Source: Mesaphorura yosii
Taxonomy: Eukaryota > Arthropoda > Collembola > Poduromorpha > Tullbergiidae
DNA: 64,000 bases
Assembly: GCA_009869945.1 (NCBI GenBank)
Contig: WIXG01000327.1
Span: 1-64,000, forward strand
Direction: 5' to 3'
The translations under genes were made by a program, and so were the position numbers. How positions within the stretch are numbered: the first letter of the stretch is position 1; each line of letters begins with the position of its first letter. Below, piece by piece: positions 22,398-33,619 of the stretch. The notes beneath the pieces were generated by a model. That model had not been told where the DNA came from and did no database searches. It saw only the letters and a list, made by a program, of their open reading frames with translations.

Positions 22398-23110
22398 ATG
22401 ACCCGCCGCCCACCAACTCTCAAACTCATCCTCTGCGGGGAGTTTGGAGTTGGGAAGACAAGCCTTTTCCGCCGGTTCGTCAACAACAGCTTCACTTCAG
22501 ACACGAGTAGAAAGTCAACGATTGGGCTGGACAACTACACGAAGGCCTATCAAGAATTAATAGATGGCAACCCCACCCCCGAGTATTGTATACAATTGAA
22601 TCTCTGGGACACTGGTGGGCTGGAAAGAGTAGCTTCGATAACGAGCTCCTACTACAAGTATACTGAAGCAGCACTCTTGGTTTATAGTTTGGATAACCAG
22701 TCATCTTTTCATTGCTGCTCTCAGCACTTGATAGAGATCTTGTCTTACTCTGAGAGCTGCAAAGTGTTCCTAGTGGGGAATAAAGCTGATTTGAGAGAGG
22801 ATGTCAGATTAGAAGACGTCGAGGAGTTTTGGTGAGTGGACAACTGTTCTTGTGTGGGTTTCCCAGCTAATCTCTCCACATTCTCTTTGCAAACAGCGAG
22901 CAATGCTCACCCACAATCACCTCAACCTACAAGATCAGTTGCAAGACTGGGGAGGGGGTTGAGGAGATGTTCCAGGATATTGCCAATATACTAATCACTG
23001 CTAATAAGTCAAAGTTTGAGCTCCGAGCGCTGGAGGAGTCGAGCTTTCAGCTGGATCAAGACTCAGCTGAGGATAGAAGGGATGGGGAGAGGAGGAGTGA
23101 GTGCTGCTAG
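22398..23110 (+). CDS. Divergent Rab-like small GTPase lacking the catalytic Gln
   Basis: Ras-superfamily GTPase of Rab type, expected on membranes of the vesicle system. Exons 22398-22831 and 22897-23110 give 215 residues. The P-loop is GEFGVGKTS (residues ~14-22) and the G4 motif is NKAD. The G5 motif is SCKTGEG, and the C-terminus ends in ECC, a double-cysteine geranylgeranylation signal. Switch II reads WDTGGLER at residues 70-77 instead of the usual WDTAGQER. The catalytic Gln (Ras Gln61 equivalent) is therefore Leu75, and the preceding Ala is Gly73. In well-studied Rabs, Gln to Leu greatly slows GTP hydrolysis, so this protein may be natively GTP-locked or use another mechanism; that is inference. 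The closest subfamily cannot be named by eye. Confidence 0.88.
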
Positions 23111-23518
23111 CCACAAGCTGCTACTGGGTGCATTTCGCTGCGACTCGTTGATTCGGCCACCGCCGCCACGAGGAATTCCACCCTTCCCCGGCCGACCCCC
23201 TTGTTTCTCAATAAGAATCTTTCTTGATACGCCTGATAGGAATCTTTTCCATACTACTTTAGTAAATACTCGTCGCTCAACTGAAATTAAAAAAAGTCGT
23301 ACGCTCAGTCTTTTTTGCGATGCTCGAAAGACAGCGAAAGTATTTTATTTCTAGGCACATTAAACATCCGAAGACGATTCGTCATAAATTACAACAAACA
23401 GAACGGAAGAAGGGAGAAAAGGGAAGAAGACGCTTGACTAGCCAGTTGCCTTGTTGGTCCATTTTCATTGTGTTCCAGTCGTTTGCCGGTCTTGAAATCC
23501 AATTCCCCTGGGGTCAGC
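23111..23518. other. Convergent 3' UTR region
   Basis: Between the Rab-like gene (+) and the His-rich gene (-). TTTATT at 23344-23349 is a probable poly(A) signal for the minus-strand gene. No other gene seen. Confidence 0.5.
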
Positions 23519-24314
23519 TCAAAAGAACCCCCCTCCATACCCCCCAAAGCCACCCCCACCCCCTAAACCTCCCCCAAATCCTCCATGTCCCTGCCATCCA
23601 TGCTTATAAACAGGGGGAGCGTGCACCTTCGACTCATGAAACTTATGCACATGCTCATGACTCTCCCCGAAAGTTTTGTGGTGTCGGTGCTCCTCCGTCT
23701 CTTTAAAGGCGTTAGAATTGTGTTGATGGTAGATAGGCTGGTGTATATGCTCTTTATGGAGATTATGAAGATGAACGTTATGTTTCTGGAGATGTAAATT
23801 ATGCAAATGTACTTTATGCAGGTGGTGTTGGTGGAGGGTGTGTTGATGGTGGTGGTGCTGATGTATGACTTTCTCGTGCTGGTTGTGCTGATGTATGACT
23901 TTTTTAGCTTGTGTGGAGTGGTGATTAAAATGTTTTACACTGTGTGTAGGGATGACTTTATGTTGGTGGTAGTGGTACTGTTTATACACAGTTGGGCCTT
24001 GGGAGTGGGTCGTGTGGCCGTAGTGGACGGGGATGTGGTGGTGACCGTAGGCGTAGCCGGCGGCGGGGAGAGAGTCGGCGATTGTGTCGGAGGCGGATGG
24101 GACCGAGTCGGAGGCGGTTGGTGAGGAGGCCGCTGGTTCGCTGTCGGAGGGTGCTTCAGCTGCGGTGGCGGCAGGCTCTTCCACTGCGACTGCTGCAGCA
24201 GCGAATAGAAGAGAGAAAAGAATCTGTGCACAAGAAAAGAGAATTGAGAAGCCAAAGTCAAAGGGCTCAAGTGTAAGTTGGACTCACCAAACTCGTCTTG
24301 TTGGAGGACTTCAT
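23519..24314 (-). CDS. Secreted His-rich protein with Gly-rich C-terminus
   Basis: Minus-strand exons 24314-24288 (MKSSNKTSL) and 24223-23519, 243 residues. The signal peptide (LILFSLLFAAAAVAV) is split by a 64-nt phase-0 intron. After a Glu/Ala/Ser/Pro-rich stretch and YAYGHHHIPVHYGH, the centre is a long His repeat region. It has pieces such as QHHHHQHTLHQHHLHKVHLH and HNLHLQKHNVHLHNLHKEHI, mostly with His at every second or third residue. The C-terminus is GFGGGLGGGGGFGGYGGGFF. The composition suggests an extracellular structural protein, with possible Zn/Cu binding or pH-sensitive assembly (inference). A TATA box is at 24388-24395. It resembles His-rich cuticle and beak/jaw-type matrix proteins in composition only. 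Confidence 0.85.
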
Positions 24315-25036
24315 CTTGGTAGAGGTGACCAGTCACTGGCGGGCTTCTGAGCTGAGACTGCAACAGCCGCATTTCTCACCGCAGTCGTTTATATAAGGCG
24401 ACCCGAACTCGACCACGTGCTTTTTAGGGTGCACACGTGCAACAGAGCAATCGTACAAACACCCTCGTCGTAGTTTGCACAATATTTGTGTGTAAGCAAT
24501 AATTGAGCATTGAGAGTGCAATCACACAAATACACTGCATTCGGAAGTCGACCTCAGAAATTTGGCACGGCGGAGCTGCGCAGTTACGTAACTCATACTT
24601 ACTCGCGATTGTTACGTGCCCAACTCTGAGCACTGGGTCCGTCGCCGTCACGGGTTCGTGGCGACCAAACTCTTGCGCCAAAAATTATACATGCACACAG
24701 CAGTGCTTCTTAATTGAGAATACAGGTCAGTGAGCTGTGGCCACCACAATGCACTCGATGGTTGCTGAAATCCCTCGTAAAATGTGCAATTGTGTACAAC
24801 ATGCAATACTTGTACACCAGAAGGAAGTGATCTAGATTCCTTTAACGTGTGCTTGCGCGGTGGTCCTTCCGCTTCGTCGAGCCACCACAACAGAAATCTG
24901 TTTAATAAATCTCTTTTTTGATTGTCAAGTTGCTCTGTAGCTGTTTTTCATGAGCACGTGGGTTGCGTAATCCGTTAATTATGTTGCAAACTGCACGTAG
25001 AATTTTCGTGAAGATTAAAAAGAAAATCGCAAGCGT
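24315..25036. other. Promoter of the His-rich gene and 3' flank of the GPCR
   Basis: About 720 bases with the TATA box at 24388-24395. The rest shows no gene. Repeated CACGTG (E-box) words occur near 24414 and 24955. Confidence 0.45.
24388..24395 (-). promoter_or_regulatory. TATA box of the His-rich gene
   Basis: TATATAAA on the minus strand, about 75 bases upstream of the ATG at 24314. Confidence 0.6.
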
Positions 25037-26791
25037 TCACGCACTGAATCCCACCACGTTTGTGGACTTTGGTCCCAATTTCTTACACTCGGAGAGGAGC
25101 GCGTGAAGCAGGGCGGCCGATTGCTGGGCTGCCCGCATGGGCTCGGAAGATTTCTTGGCTGCCTTGCAGGATTTTGGAAAATCACAACCACTTTTATTCG
25201 AAACACAATTCGGAATACAGCAATCAAACACTCACCCTAACAGTATTATTACTGAAACTCCTCAGACTCCTACCCTTCGATACTCCCGATCTACAACAGA
25301 GCTTCTCCACAGCAACTAACCTAAACTGCTCGCTGTACCCACAGTAAATTAGGAAATTAACACTTGAGTTGAAATTAATTAAAAAGCAGCGTGTAGACTC
25401 CAATACTGGACCGGAGCCGTTCCCAGTTTTTAATACGAACAGTCCTTCTAGTACTGCTATGCTGTTGCAGAGAAGGTAGATGGTCACGAGGAGGGAGAGC
25501 ATCCGGCCGAGTTGCGCCTGCTGCTGCTGGGGGTCGGTTGGGGGGTCATTGCCCATCTCTGCCCGGGTAGTGGTGGCCTCCTTCACCTATGAGTTTTTGG
25601 TGGTGGTGTCGTGAGCAAGTCGAGGGGTGCGAACCCACAAGGGGGATCGCACCTCTCGACTCGCTCCGCGGTAGCGATGTGGCCCGCCGCTATTATAAAC
25701 CGCCTGTGGCGGAGAAAACTACCGACGCTTGCGGGGGACTCGAGGCACTAGGTCTCCGTTACGGAGCCCCAAAGTTGAAACACCCCGAAAAAAATCGCCA
25801 AACACCCGAAAACGGTAGAATTTTACAAATTATGAAAATTTCAAAGTCCCGGGAAACCCAAAATTTTTCAGCCCCAAAAAAACGCCAAACACCCGAAAAG
25901 AAGAAATGCGCCAATGCAAAAAGACAGAGTTCCCAAATTCGTGAAATTTTTCGAAGTTCCCGGAAACTTTTTTTAAAAATAAAAAATTTCAAAAAATCTC
26001 ACCCCTCTATAAATGAGTAAATTCAGGACGACCATCGTACTCATCGGAATAAAATAAATAAACAAGAAGAACCCTTGTTGCACATACACCTTGTCAAACG
26101 CATAACTCCTCCTGAATCCCGTCGTCAGGGGCATGTACATCCAGTCTTCTGTCGAGTTGCTTCCGGTCGCCCAATCACTAACCTTCACTCCATTATAACT
26201 GTACTCGTTCCACCTTGGTCCATTATAAATAATAGACAATAACACAATCCAAAAACACACCCACCTCGTCCTCCGCTTCGTGAAATAGGCCCTAGCCCTT
26301 ATAGGGTGCGCCACTACCAAATACCTCTGCACTGTTATAGCAACAATTAAATAACTACTAATACAATAGCTAGTCATCGCTAAGGGGAATACGAAGGGGA
26401 CGCTCATGAAGCTGTAGAACTGTTTAAAGTCCACACCGCTATAGTTACAAAGTACTGGGACTGCTATTAGAAACAACATGCTCAATACCAGTATGGTGTC
26501 TGACACTGCTAAACACTGTAGTAAATTATTAATCGAGTTGTGGAGCCTACTATTCCTTAATACTGCTATAGTTAATGTATTTCCAATGAAACCAAATACA
26601 GTTGTCAAGACGATTCCTAACCCTGCAAGACTGAACTGGTATAACTCTTCGAATTTAGTGTTTGAACCCTGGTTTATAGTGTAGTGGTTATAAAATATGC
26701 TGTACTGCTTCTCTCTTAGTAATTCAGAGTGGGTGATGTTCTTGTAAATAGTGTAGTGTCCGGTTGTTATGGTTTGGAGGAGGTTTTCCAT
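25037..26791 (-). CDS. FMRFamide-receptor-like class A GPCR
   Basis: Seven-helix neuropeptide receptor. Minus-strand exons 26791-26003, 25586-25236 and a proposed last exon 25162-25037, phase 0 throughout, 421 residues. An in-frame ATG at 26959 would lengthen the N-terminus. The N-terminal tail has an N-glycosylation site (NIT). TM1 is VFGFIGNTLTIAVL. TM2 has LLQCLAVSDTILVLSMLF, with the conserved Asp. The TM3 end reads QRYLVVAHPIRARAYFTKRR, so the usual DRY is QRY (Gln near residue 155). TM4/ECL2 has IYNGPRWNEY, typical of FMRFamide receptors. TM7 has NSSVNFLIYCGYSEQFR in place of NPxxY. The 416-nt intron 25587-26002 contains repeat copy B. The family is likely; the exact ligand is unknown. 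The last exon is the weakest part. Confidence 0.85.
25600..25770 (+). repeat. Dispersed structured repeat, copy B (in the GPCR intron)
   Basis: GC-rich block with a 14-bp hairpin (arms 25619-25632 and 25647-25660, one G-T pair). Then come GCTCCGCGGTAGCGATGTGG and a CCGCC/GGCGG hairpin (25700-25712) followed by AGAAAAC. A tail with GAAAATTTCAAAGTCCCGGG (25834 on) follows. The layout matches copies A and C. Confidence 0.65.
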
Positions 26792-28903
26792 CTTGATTTT
26801 GTTGAGTGTGGAAATTGGTGGGGCTGGTAGAGTGTACAATTTCGAATTTGCACAGGAGTCTTTAAATTGCAGCTCCGGAGATGACGGAGATCGTGAGCTA
26901 AGAGGAAGAAATCCTCGAAGATGATGGTCGTAATAATGGAGAAACAGGTTTTTGATCATATTTTTTCATCAGATTCATGAGTGTGAAAGACGTCATTTAT
27001 GCGGATGAGCCGCTTTGTTCGCCAAAATCGCGAAAACTGCTTCATCACGACCCCATTGGAGGGCGCTGCGAAGAATACATTAAAATACGCTGCCGCTGCT
27101 GACCGAGTGAGACTCTGCGAATCATCCTCGTGGCGGACCTCCGATGGCATGTGGGATTCAGTGCGCAAAAAACACCAGCCATGGTCCATTCTCCAAACCG
27201 CGATCGTCCCCAACAAGAACGACGATTGGACTCCCAGCCCTCCAAGCCCATCTCGACAATCTCTCATCTTTGCGAGCAACGCGCATTTTCCACGTTTGGA
27301 TCGACTCGCTCCTCTAAAGAGTCCTGGCCAGAGGACGACGTGGCGGCCCTAGGCCCAGACTCCCCCAGAATGATGGAGATGAGCCCTTGGACGAGGATCT
27401 TTTGGCGGCACGTCTGAAGAGCCAGCACTTCCGCACAAGTGCAAAAAACTGGCGACTGACTAGCCCTGTCGCTTTTTTACATTGCACATGACTCATCTCG
27501 CCTTTCGCCATTTTTTTGCTCGATCTTTTTTTTGCCCTTTCTCTCTATCTCTGCACTCTACCTGCCACATTTAAGATTTATTCGCTCTCCTGATTACGCA
27601 ATGCCGTTGACCCCACGACACTCGACCCGAACTGCACATTTTAAACTTTTGCTACAGTTTCATCATCGTCGTCAACCGTCATTCGAACACCAGACTTTGA
27701 TTGAGCCGTATTAGCGAGTCGTACTTTCGCGTGTAATTTGGGCAAGGTCGATTTGTGAATTTCGCGATCATGACATACACGACTCGACTCGCCTCCGTGC
27801 CTTGCACGCACGGTGAAGGCCATCCTTATTTCGTTCCAAATTTACGCCGAGTCACGGCACGCCAGCAAAACTCAAGTGAGCGAGCCGTGTAGAATTGGGG
27901 ACAAAAGAGCTCGCGAAAATACGTGGCTCAACCCAAATTCAGTATTCACAGCTCGCAGCGTTTCCTTGAACGTGTGCGAATTTTATTTGTAAATAGTAAA
28001 TACAGCGATGGAGGCAGCGTGATCGTGCAGAAAATCCACGCAATTGCAACAGTCAAGAGACAAAAGAGCCCCACTTCCTTTTTAATTACCACAGCACCAT
28101 TAATGAGCACCGCGCTAATTACTTGTAACTTGCTAATTTACTGCCAAGCACTCTGCAATTTTTGCTTTTAAATGGACGTTGGCAGCCCGCTGAGCCAACA
28201 GCAGCGGCGCTAATCGGCCAACGGCCATTATCAACGTCAAAAATGGATTATGACATTTTAGCGGCGGACATGCACAAACTTTTTTTTCTGCAACCGTCAC
28301 GTTTCCCACATTTGACTTTGCTTTTCGCGTGCAGAGGCTGCAGACATGACGGATAAGATGTTGAGACAAGTCCACATTTTATATTATGCATGTTGCATTA
28401 TAAAAAAAATAAAAATGAGTTTGGGAAAAAAACACTTCTCTTTTCAGAGCGATTGTGTTATGTAAAGTGAAAGTAATTACTCGCGCTTGCCCCAGAGTCA
28501 AATTGCATTGCGCTCGCGCCGAGTTTCCCATGATTAAACCCACCAACAATAATGTAATGCAATTCAATGCAATCATACTGCTAAAATGCAGAGCACGATC
28601 AGAAAACTATAACACGACAACAAAGTTACGAGAGTAGGGGCAGAAAAAAATGGGAAACAAGACAAAATGTGCGTACAACATGTGCTTGGTCTGATGAAGA
28701 GAGACTGCTTACTCTTTACGAGAGTGCCCACGCTCGAGACGAAAAGAGGGCAAAAGACGCCAGAAAGCCAAGACAAAAAGAATCTCATTCATTCGCAAAG
28801 TCTCTCGTTTCCGATCAGTCATCTCAATAGTCTCGGTTGTGGTTTTCTAAGAGACGCTGCCGTCTCGAGAGTCTCGCCTTCAGAAATTCCTTCACTCTGT
28901 GCC
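26792..28903. other. Intergenic region between GPCR and phenoloxidase (divergent)
   Basis: About 2.1 kb holding both 5' ends. Short open frames (for example 26999-27352 and 27130-27417) show no domain. No repeat family copy or clear TATA box was found; long T-runs and TTTTTTT tracts are frequent. Confidence 0.45.
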
Positions 28904-31900
28904 ATGGCGAATCGGCCGCCTTTTGCGCTGGCCTCGTCTCGCTCGGTTCAGCGCTCCTCATCGCCTCTGCTGCGGCTCACCATACTCGTCGTGAACTTGA
29001 CACTGCTCTTCCTTGCTACCTTCGTCAAATCCCAGCTAAACAGCCTCTCCCTCGAAGACGAGTCAGACCTACCTGTGAGCTGGTACTGGAACAGCATGAT
29101 CCATGAGAAGGGGGCGCCAGTGCTGGCTGCTAGTTATGAGGACTATCAGCAGCCACCAAACAGTTTAGAGTTGATAGACCAACCAGCCACCAGATCGGAA
29201 TTGCAAAACTACTTGAATCTAGTACTGGATTTCAGATGGCAGATGACCAATGAAGAGTGGAACTACTACTGTAGAGATAAAATGCCCGACATGGAGAAGC
29301 TGACATCATCAATGGACAGAAACGAGTTCTTCTATGGGATGAACCCAAACCACATGAAGCTAGTGCAAGGAGTGATGGGAGAGTTGCTCCAAGGTGAGTA
29401 CAATTTTCTAGAGTTTGATTAGCAACTGGCGACTGCGCTTTCTCGCTGGTGTTTGCGTTTTTATTGCCCCCGTGAGAAGCACGCACGGGTTTCTCCAAGG
29501 TTCAAGTCGTGTATGACATCGTGTGCGTGCTTGTCAATCGTTTGTCCTCCGTGGGACCTTTGTAACTTTCACGTAAGCGGGGTCCTTAACCTAAATGCGA
29601 TGTGTAAGCCTGCACCAGGTTTGTGACGGGGTTTCGGCAGACTACACCTAGGAAAGGAACCCAAATCAGGGTCCTGTCCTCTCTCTTAGAGTTACACACA
29701 ATTTAGTAGTGCTCCACTGATGATGTGTTAATAAAGGGACTCCGTACGCCAAATCCAACCCAATTCCCCCGGGGCCTAAAACGAAGGGGCGTCTCAAAAT
29801 TTTGACCTTGCGGGAAAATCGCCCAAAACAAAAACAGCCAAAGCGCTAAACCTTGTTAATGATTATTAAAATCAATCCACAGCCCGCCGCTCCCCCCTCT
29901 CAACCATCCGCCTCGCAGCGTGCATGCGTGATGATTCAACAATGAACCCCAACGCCTGGTATCGGGGAATGATGATGGCCGTTGTTAACCATCCATTATT
30001 AAACTCTTTGAAACTCCCCCACCCGCTGGAAGTCATGCCCGGGATGTGGCTCTATGCTGAGGTTATGGCACAAGCCAAGAGAAGAAGTAGGAGGGCCATT
30101 GGACGGGCAGGGACGGGGCAGGTGAGTGCATATTTTGATGGAGGGCCGCACCCAAACTCCACAGCTCAAATATAACATTTATGGCTAATCCAAAAACTCC
30201 TCGCGCAGTGCACCCGCTTCGATCACCGCACCACCTCCGACAACGGTCCCGAGTCAATCCTATCCTACTTCCGTGAAGATGTATTCTTGAATTCTTTCCA
30301 CTGGTACTGGCACTTACAGTACCCTTTCATGGGCAATAATCTACCCCGAGCTGACCGTCGTGGAGAGTTATTATACTACTCTCATCACACCATCTGCGCC
30401 CGGTACCACTCGGAGCGGCTCTCTGTAGGACTACCAACTGTTGTTCCACTAGAATTGATACCAGGGATTTCAATAGAACAGGGATACAACCCACATTTAG
30501 GAGATTCGAATTCAGGACTCCAGTGGACTCCACGACCTCCTGGTGCCCTACCTGCCGATATCAATATAGAAGGGGATGGACAACAGGAGCCGATGATCGT
30601 TGACCTGAACGCTAGACTAGAAAGACTTGGATTAATCCAGCTCGCAATAGAGGCTGGGGTTGTGGTGTCGGTGAGTTTGAAATTGTAGTACAACTTGTCT
30701 AAAACTAATTTCCAAACTCCCGACAGCAATCAAATCTGAAGATCCCACTCCGCACCGCAACCGGAATAGACATACTAGGAGACATCATCGAAGCATCCGT
30801 CTACAGCCTAAATCCCGACCTATACGGCTATCCGGGGGTGCATAATGAGGCCCATCTAGGAATTGGACTATTAAGAGATCCAGATGGTCAGCAACAACTC
30901 CCACCCGGAGTCATGGCCGACCCCAGCGTAGCAATTCGGGACCCTGTCTTCTACCAGTACCATACGAGGGTCGATCAAATCTTTGATAGCTATAAATCTA
31001 CTCTAACTCCTTACCGACCTGAAGGAGGGGAGTGGAAGTTGGTTTATGATGGAGTGCAGGTTGTTGGATTGGCTGTATTAGAGGATGGTGGATCGATACA
31101 GAACAGATTAGAAACCTTTATGAGGGAGCAGGAGTACGACCTAGCTCGCGGACTGGATTTCAATAGGTCCATAGAGCAGGGCCCCGTCTGTGTACGTATC
31201 AAGCACTTGGACTACAGGAGGTTCAGCTACGAGATGATGATTGTGAGTCCAGACTGCTTCTTGCAATCGTGTACGGGTTCACCCTCTACATTCTTGTGTT
31301 TTAGAAACGGGACCCCGCCCTCGCCCCCTCAGCACTCGCCACAATCCGGCTCTTCTTAGCACCCCGCTACGATGAGCACGGTAGAAAATACAGCCTGGAT
31401 GAACAGCGTACACTCTACTTTGCACTGGATCGGTTCCCAGTGATGCGTGAGTAGTAAACTCAATCTTACAGTATTCTCTTAACAGTAACTCTGTTTTGAA
31501 TTCGCAGTCGCTCCCGGTCTCAACAAAATCATCCGGCGCTCTTCCGAAAGCACCCTGACAGTGCCAACACTCCAATCTTATAATACACTGCAAACAGATT
31601 TAGCTAATCAGCGCCCGCACTGCGGCTGCGGGTGGCCGGAGCACTTGTTACTTCCAAGGGGGCATACACAAGGACTGGCCTTTGATTTGTTTTTGATGGT
31701 AACTGATGGGGAGTTGGATGCTGTTCCCCGGAGTGGTACAGGACAGCAGGAAGGATGCACCCCCGCCCCGATAATGTGCGGCATCCCATTTGAGAATTAT
31801 CCAGACGCACGGCCGATGGGCTACCCCTTCGATAGGAGGCCTTATACTTTGATAGATCCAGCTTTGGGGTTGAAGAGAGTAGTATCAAGTATTGAGGAGT

Positions 31901-32082
31901 ACGTGCTCGGTATTCCTAATATGGGAACCGTTCCGGTGAGGATCTATCATGCGGGGCAGCCGGGTTCCTACGAGGATGGACTATATGATGGTGGACCTGA
32001 ACTGCAACCCCTAGGCTCGGATCTGAACTGCGTTCCCTACAAGTACAGGTATATTTGTTTGGTTAATGCATTAAAGAGGTGA
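28904..32082 (+). CDS. PPO: Prophenoloxidase/hemocyanin-superfamily protein with signal peptide
   Basis: Type-3 copper protein: phenol oxidation in immunity and cuticle hardening, or oxygen transport. Exons 28904-29393, 29883-30121, 30209-30670, 30727-31242, 31305-31446 and 31508-32082 give 807 residues, longer than usual (about 650-700). All six copper ligands are visible. CuA uses His274 and His278 (FHWYWH) and His302 (YYSHHT); CuB uses His436 and His440 (VHNEAHL) and His476 ([12 protein letters not shown]). Also seen are [19 protein letters not shown] and, in the C-terminal domain, [14 protein letters not shown], the GCGWP thioester-like motif typical of prophenoloxidases. A long leader with a hydrophobic stretch ([16 protein letters not shown]) looks like a signal peptide or anchor, whereas insect and crustacean prophenoloxidases usually lack one. 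I did not find an obvious Arg-Phe zymogen cleavage site. Poly(A) signal at 32127-32132. Intron 1 carries repeat copy D. Confidence 0.92.
29540..29760 (+). repeat. Dispersed structured repeat, degraded copy D (in phenoloxidase intron 1)
   Basis: Within the 489-nt intron 29394-29882. It has GGGACC ... GGGGTCC arms, GGTTTGTGACGGGGTTTCGG, AAATCAGGGTCCTG, and a tail AGTGCTCCACTGATGATGTG followed by TTAATAA. The tail is nearly identical to that of copy A on the minus strand at 11900-11940. Confidence 0.6.
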
Positions 32083-32529
32083 TTATCCGGCCATATTTTT
32101 CTTGCTGTTTGTACTGTTTTCTACGCAATAAATACGTACTTGTTCACCACAAAACCCCATTCATGGAGTCATGGATTCGTGTGGATTCAGCTCTCGGGAG
32201 CACTCGAGAGCTCTGAGTTCTGTGTTCTCTTTGTTCGACTGCGTTCTCTTCACGGCTGCCCAGCAACATCTCAACTTACACCAGAGTGCAGTGCGATTCA
32301 TTCTCGAGTCTCTCCGCTGTGTGCTTCTGTGCTGCTCTTCTCTGCTCGACCGAGTACACGGTACAGTAACGGGATCCTGTCTGTCTTTGTAGTACTTCCT
32401 CCTCTTGCTGCATCTCCTGCTCGTTACTTCAGCTGTTTCTCCACCATCATCCACCTTCCATCGGAGTTGTCCACCGCCGTCGTTAATTCTGCCACCGCCA
32501 GCAACCACCCCAATCCCCCCAGCGCAAGG
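32083..32529. other. Short intergenic region, midnolin promoter/5' UTR
   Basis: Holds the phenoloxidase poly(A) signal (32127-32132) and the upstream region of midnolin on the same strand. No TATA box or other gene seen. Confidence 0.5.
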
Positions 32530-33619
32530 ATGGAACACCTCCAACAAATCAACCTCACAATAGAACCCACAACGGGCAACCCCTTCCAGCTCCCCGTCCG
32601 CGTCTCGGACAGCATTAATGACCTGAAGCAGGCGATCGCTACGAAATTCCGGTTGACGAAAGAGCAGATTGTTTTATTGTGGAGGGAGAGGTGAGTAGTC
32701 TTACTAGAGTTGAAATTCTTTGACAAGACAGCCCGATGACTCTACGATTTACTCCCCACACAGCAAACTCGACTCGGGCACGATCGCCTCCAATTCGATA
32801 GAGGACGGCTCTAAAATCCGTCTCGTCCCCTGTATAGAGACCGGGTTGGTGGTGAGTTTGCACAATTGGCGTACTTTCTATTTCGTGCCCTAAAACCCCG
32901 GTAATTCGCAGGCCCACCGCCCCGACGAGTCCGCCGTCCTCACCGCTCTGAACACATTAAACAGTGAGCAGGTTGCGGAGTTTTTATCAGGGAAGAGCCC
33001 CCTTAACTTAACAATGAGGTTGGGGGAGCACGTCATGCTCATTCAGCTGCAGTTATCGAGGGTTGGGCAGGAGTCAGCTTCCGTCGCCCAGGCACCATCC
33101 CCATCGTCAAGCAGCGTGACCCCCATCTCAACAACAACAACGACAACAAGTCTCTCCACCGCCTCCCGCACTTTAACACGAACCCTTAAAAAACTAAGCT
33201 CCACTGTTGGCAAATCACAACCGCCTCACTTGAAGAAGCAGTCGAGGGGGGTTTACAGTGGGACCTTTTCTGGGACTTTAAACCCTACACTGCAGGATAC
33301 GGAGGGGAGACCGCACGAGCACGTTAGTACTATTGTTCATATACTCAACGATCTGTTGGGGACGATGGAGGAGGAGGGTTCTTCTGGAGGATTCAAGAAG
33401 AGTGGAGCTGTTGCGGGGGGGAAGAAGAGGAAGAGTCCCAGTCCACCTGTGGCGGAAGGTGCAGAGTCCCCTCCTCGGAAGCAGCCTACCCCAACAACCC
33501 CTGCTACTACGGAGGAGCCCACCACCTCCCCCGATGAAGATCGTCAGCGTCTCACTGAAAAGTTGAATCTGTTGAGGGAGAAGTTGAGGGGGAGAAGGAG
33601 GGGTGCGGCGGGGAAGTGA
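32530..33619 (+). CDS. MIDN: Midnolin (ubiquitin-like proteasome adaptor; Drosophila stuxnet relative)
   Basis: Midnolin brings short-lived nuclear proteins, such as immediate-early transcription factors, to the proteasome without ubiquitin. Exons 32530-32690, 32764-32851 and 32912-33619 give 318 residues. The N-terminal ubiquitin-like domain (residues ~7-80) includes [19 protein letters not shown] and [16 protein letters not shown]. It is followed by the family hallmark [20 protein letters not shown] and [11 protein letters not shown], part of the split Catch domain. A Ser/Thr-rich linker leads to [19 protein letters not shown], the C-terminal helix conserved in midnolins. The tail is basic with nuclear-signal-like clusters (GGKKRKS, RGRRRG). 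It is shorter than vertebrate midnolin (about 470). Poly(A) signal at 33642-33647. Confidence 0.9.

Noticed and set aside
29710-29735. CTGATGA in repeat copies A and D as a hammerhead ribozyme core
   Set aside because: No GAAA box or cleavage-site helix at the required distance; also not a good C/D snoRNA, as no matching D box and terminal stem were found.
32161-32547. 128-codon minus frame over the midnolin promoter
   Set aside because: No domain and opposite to the 5' end of a confident gene.
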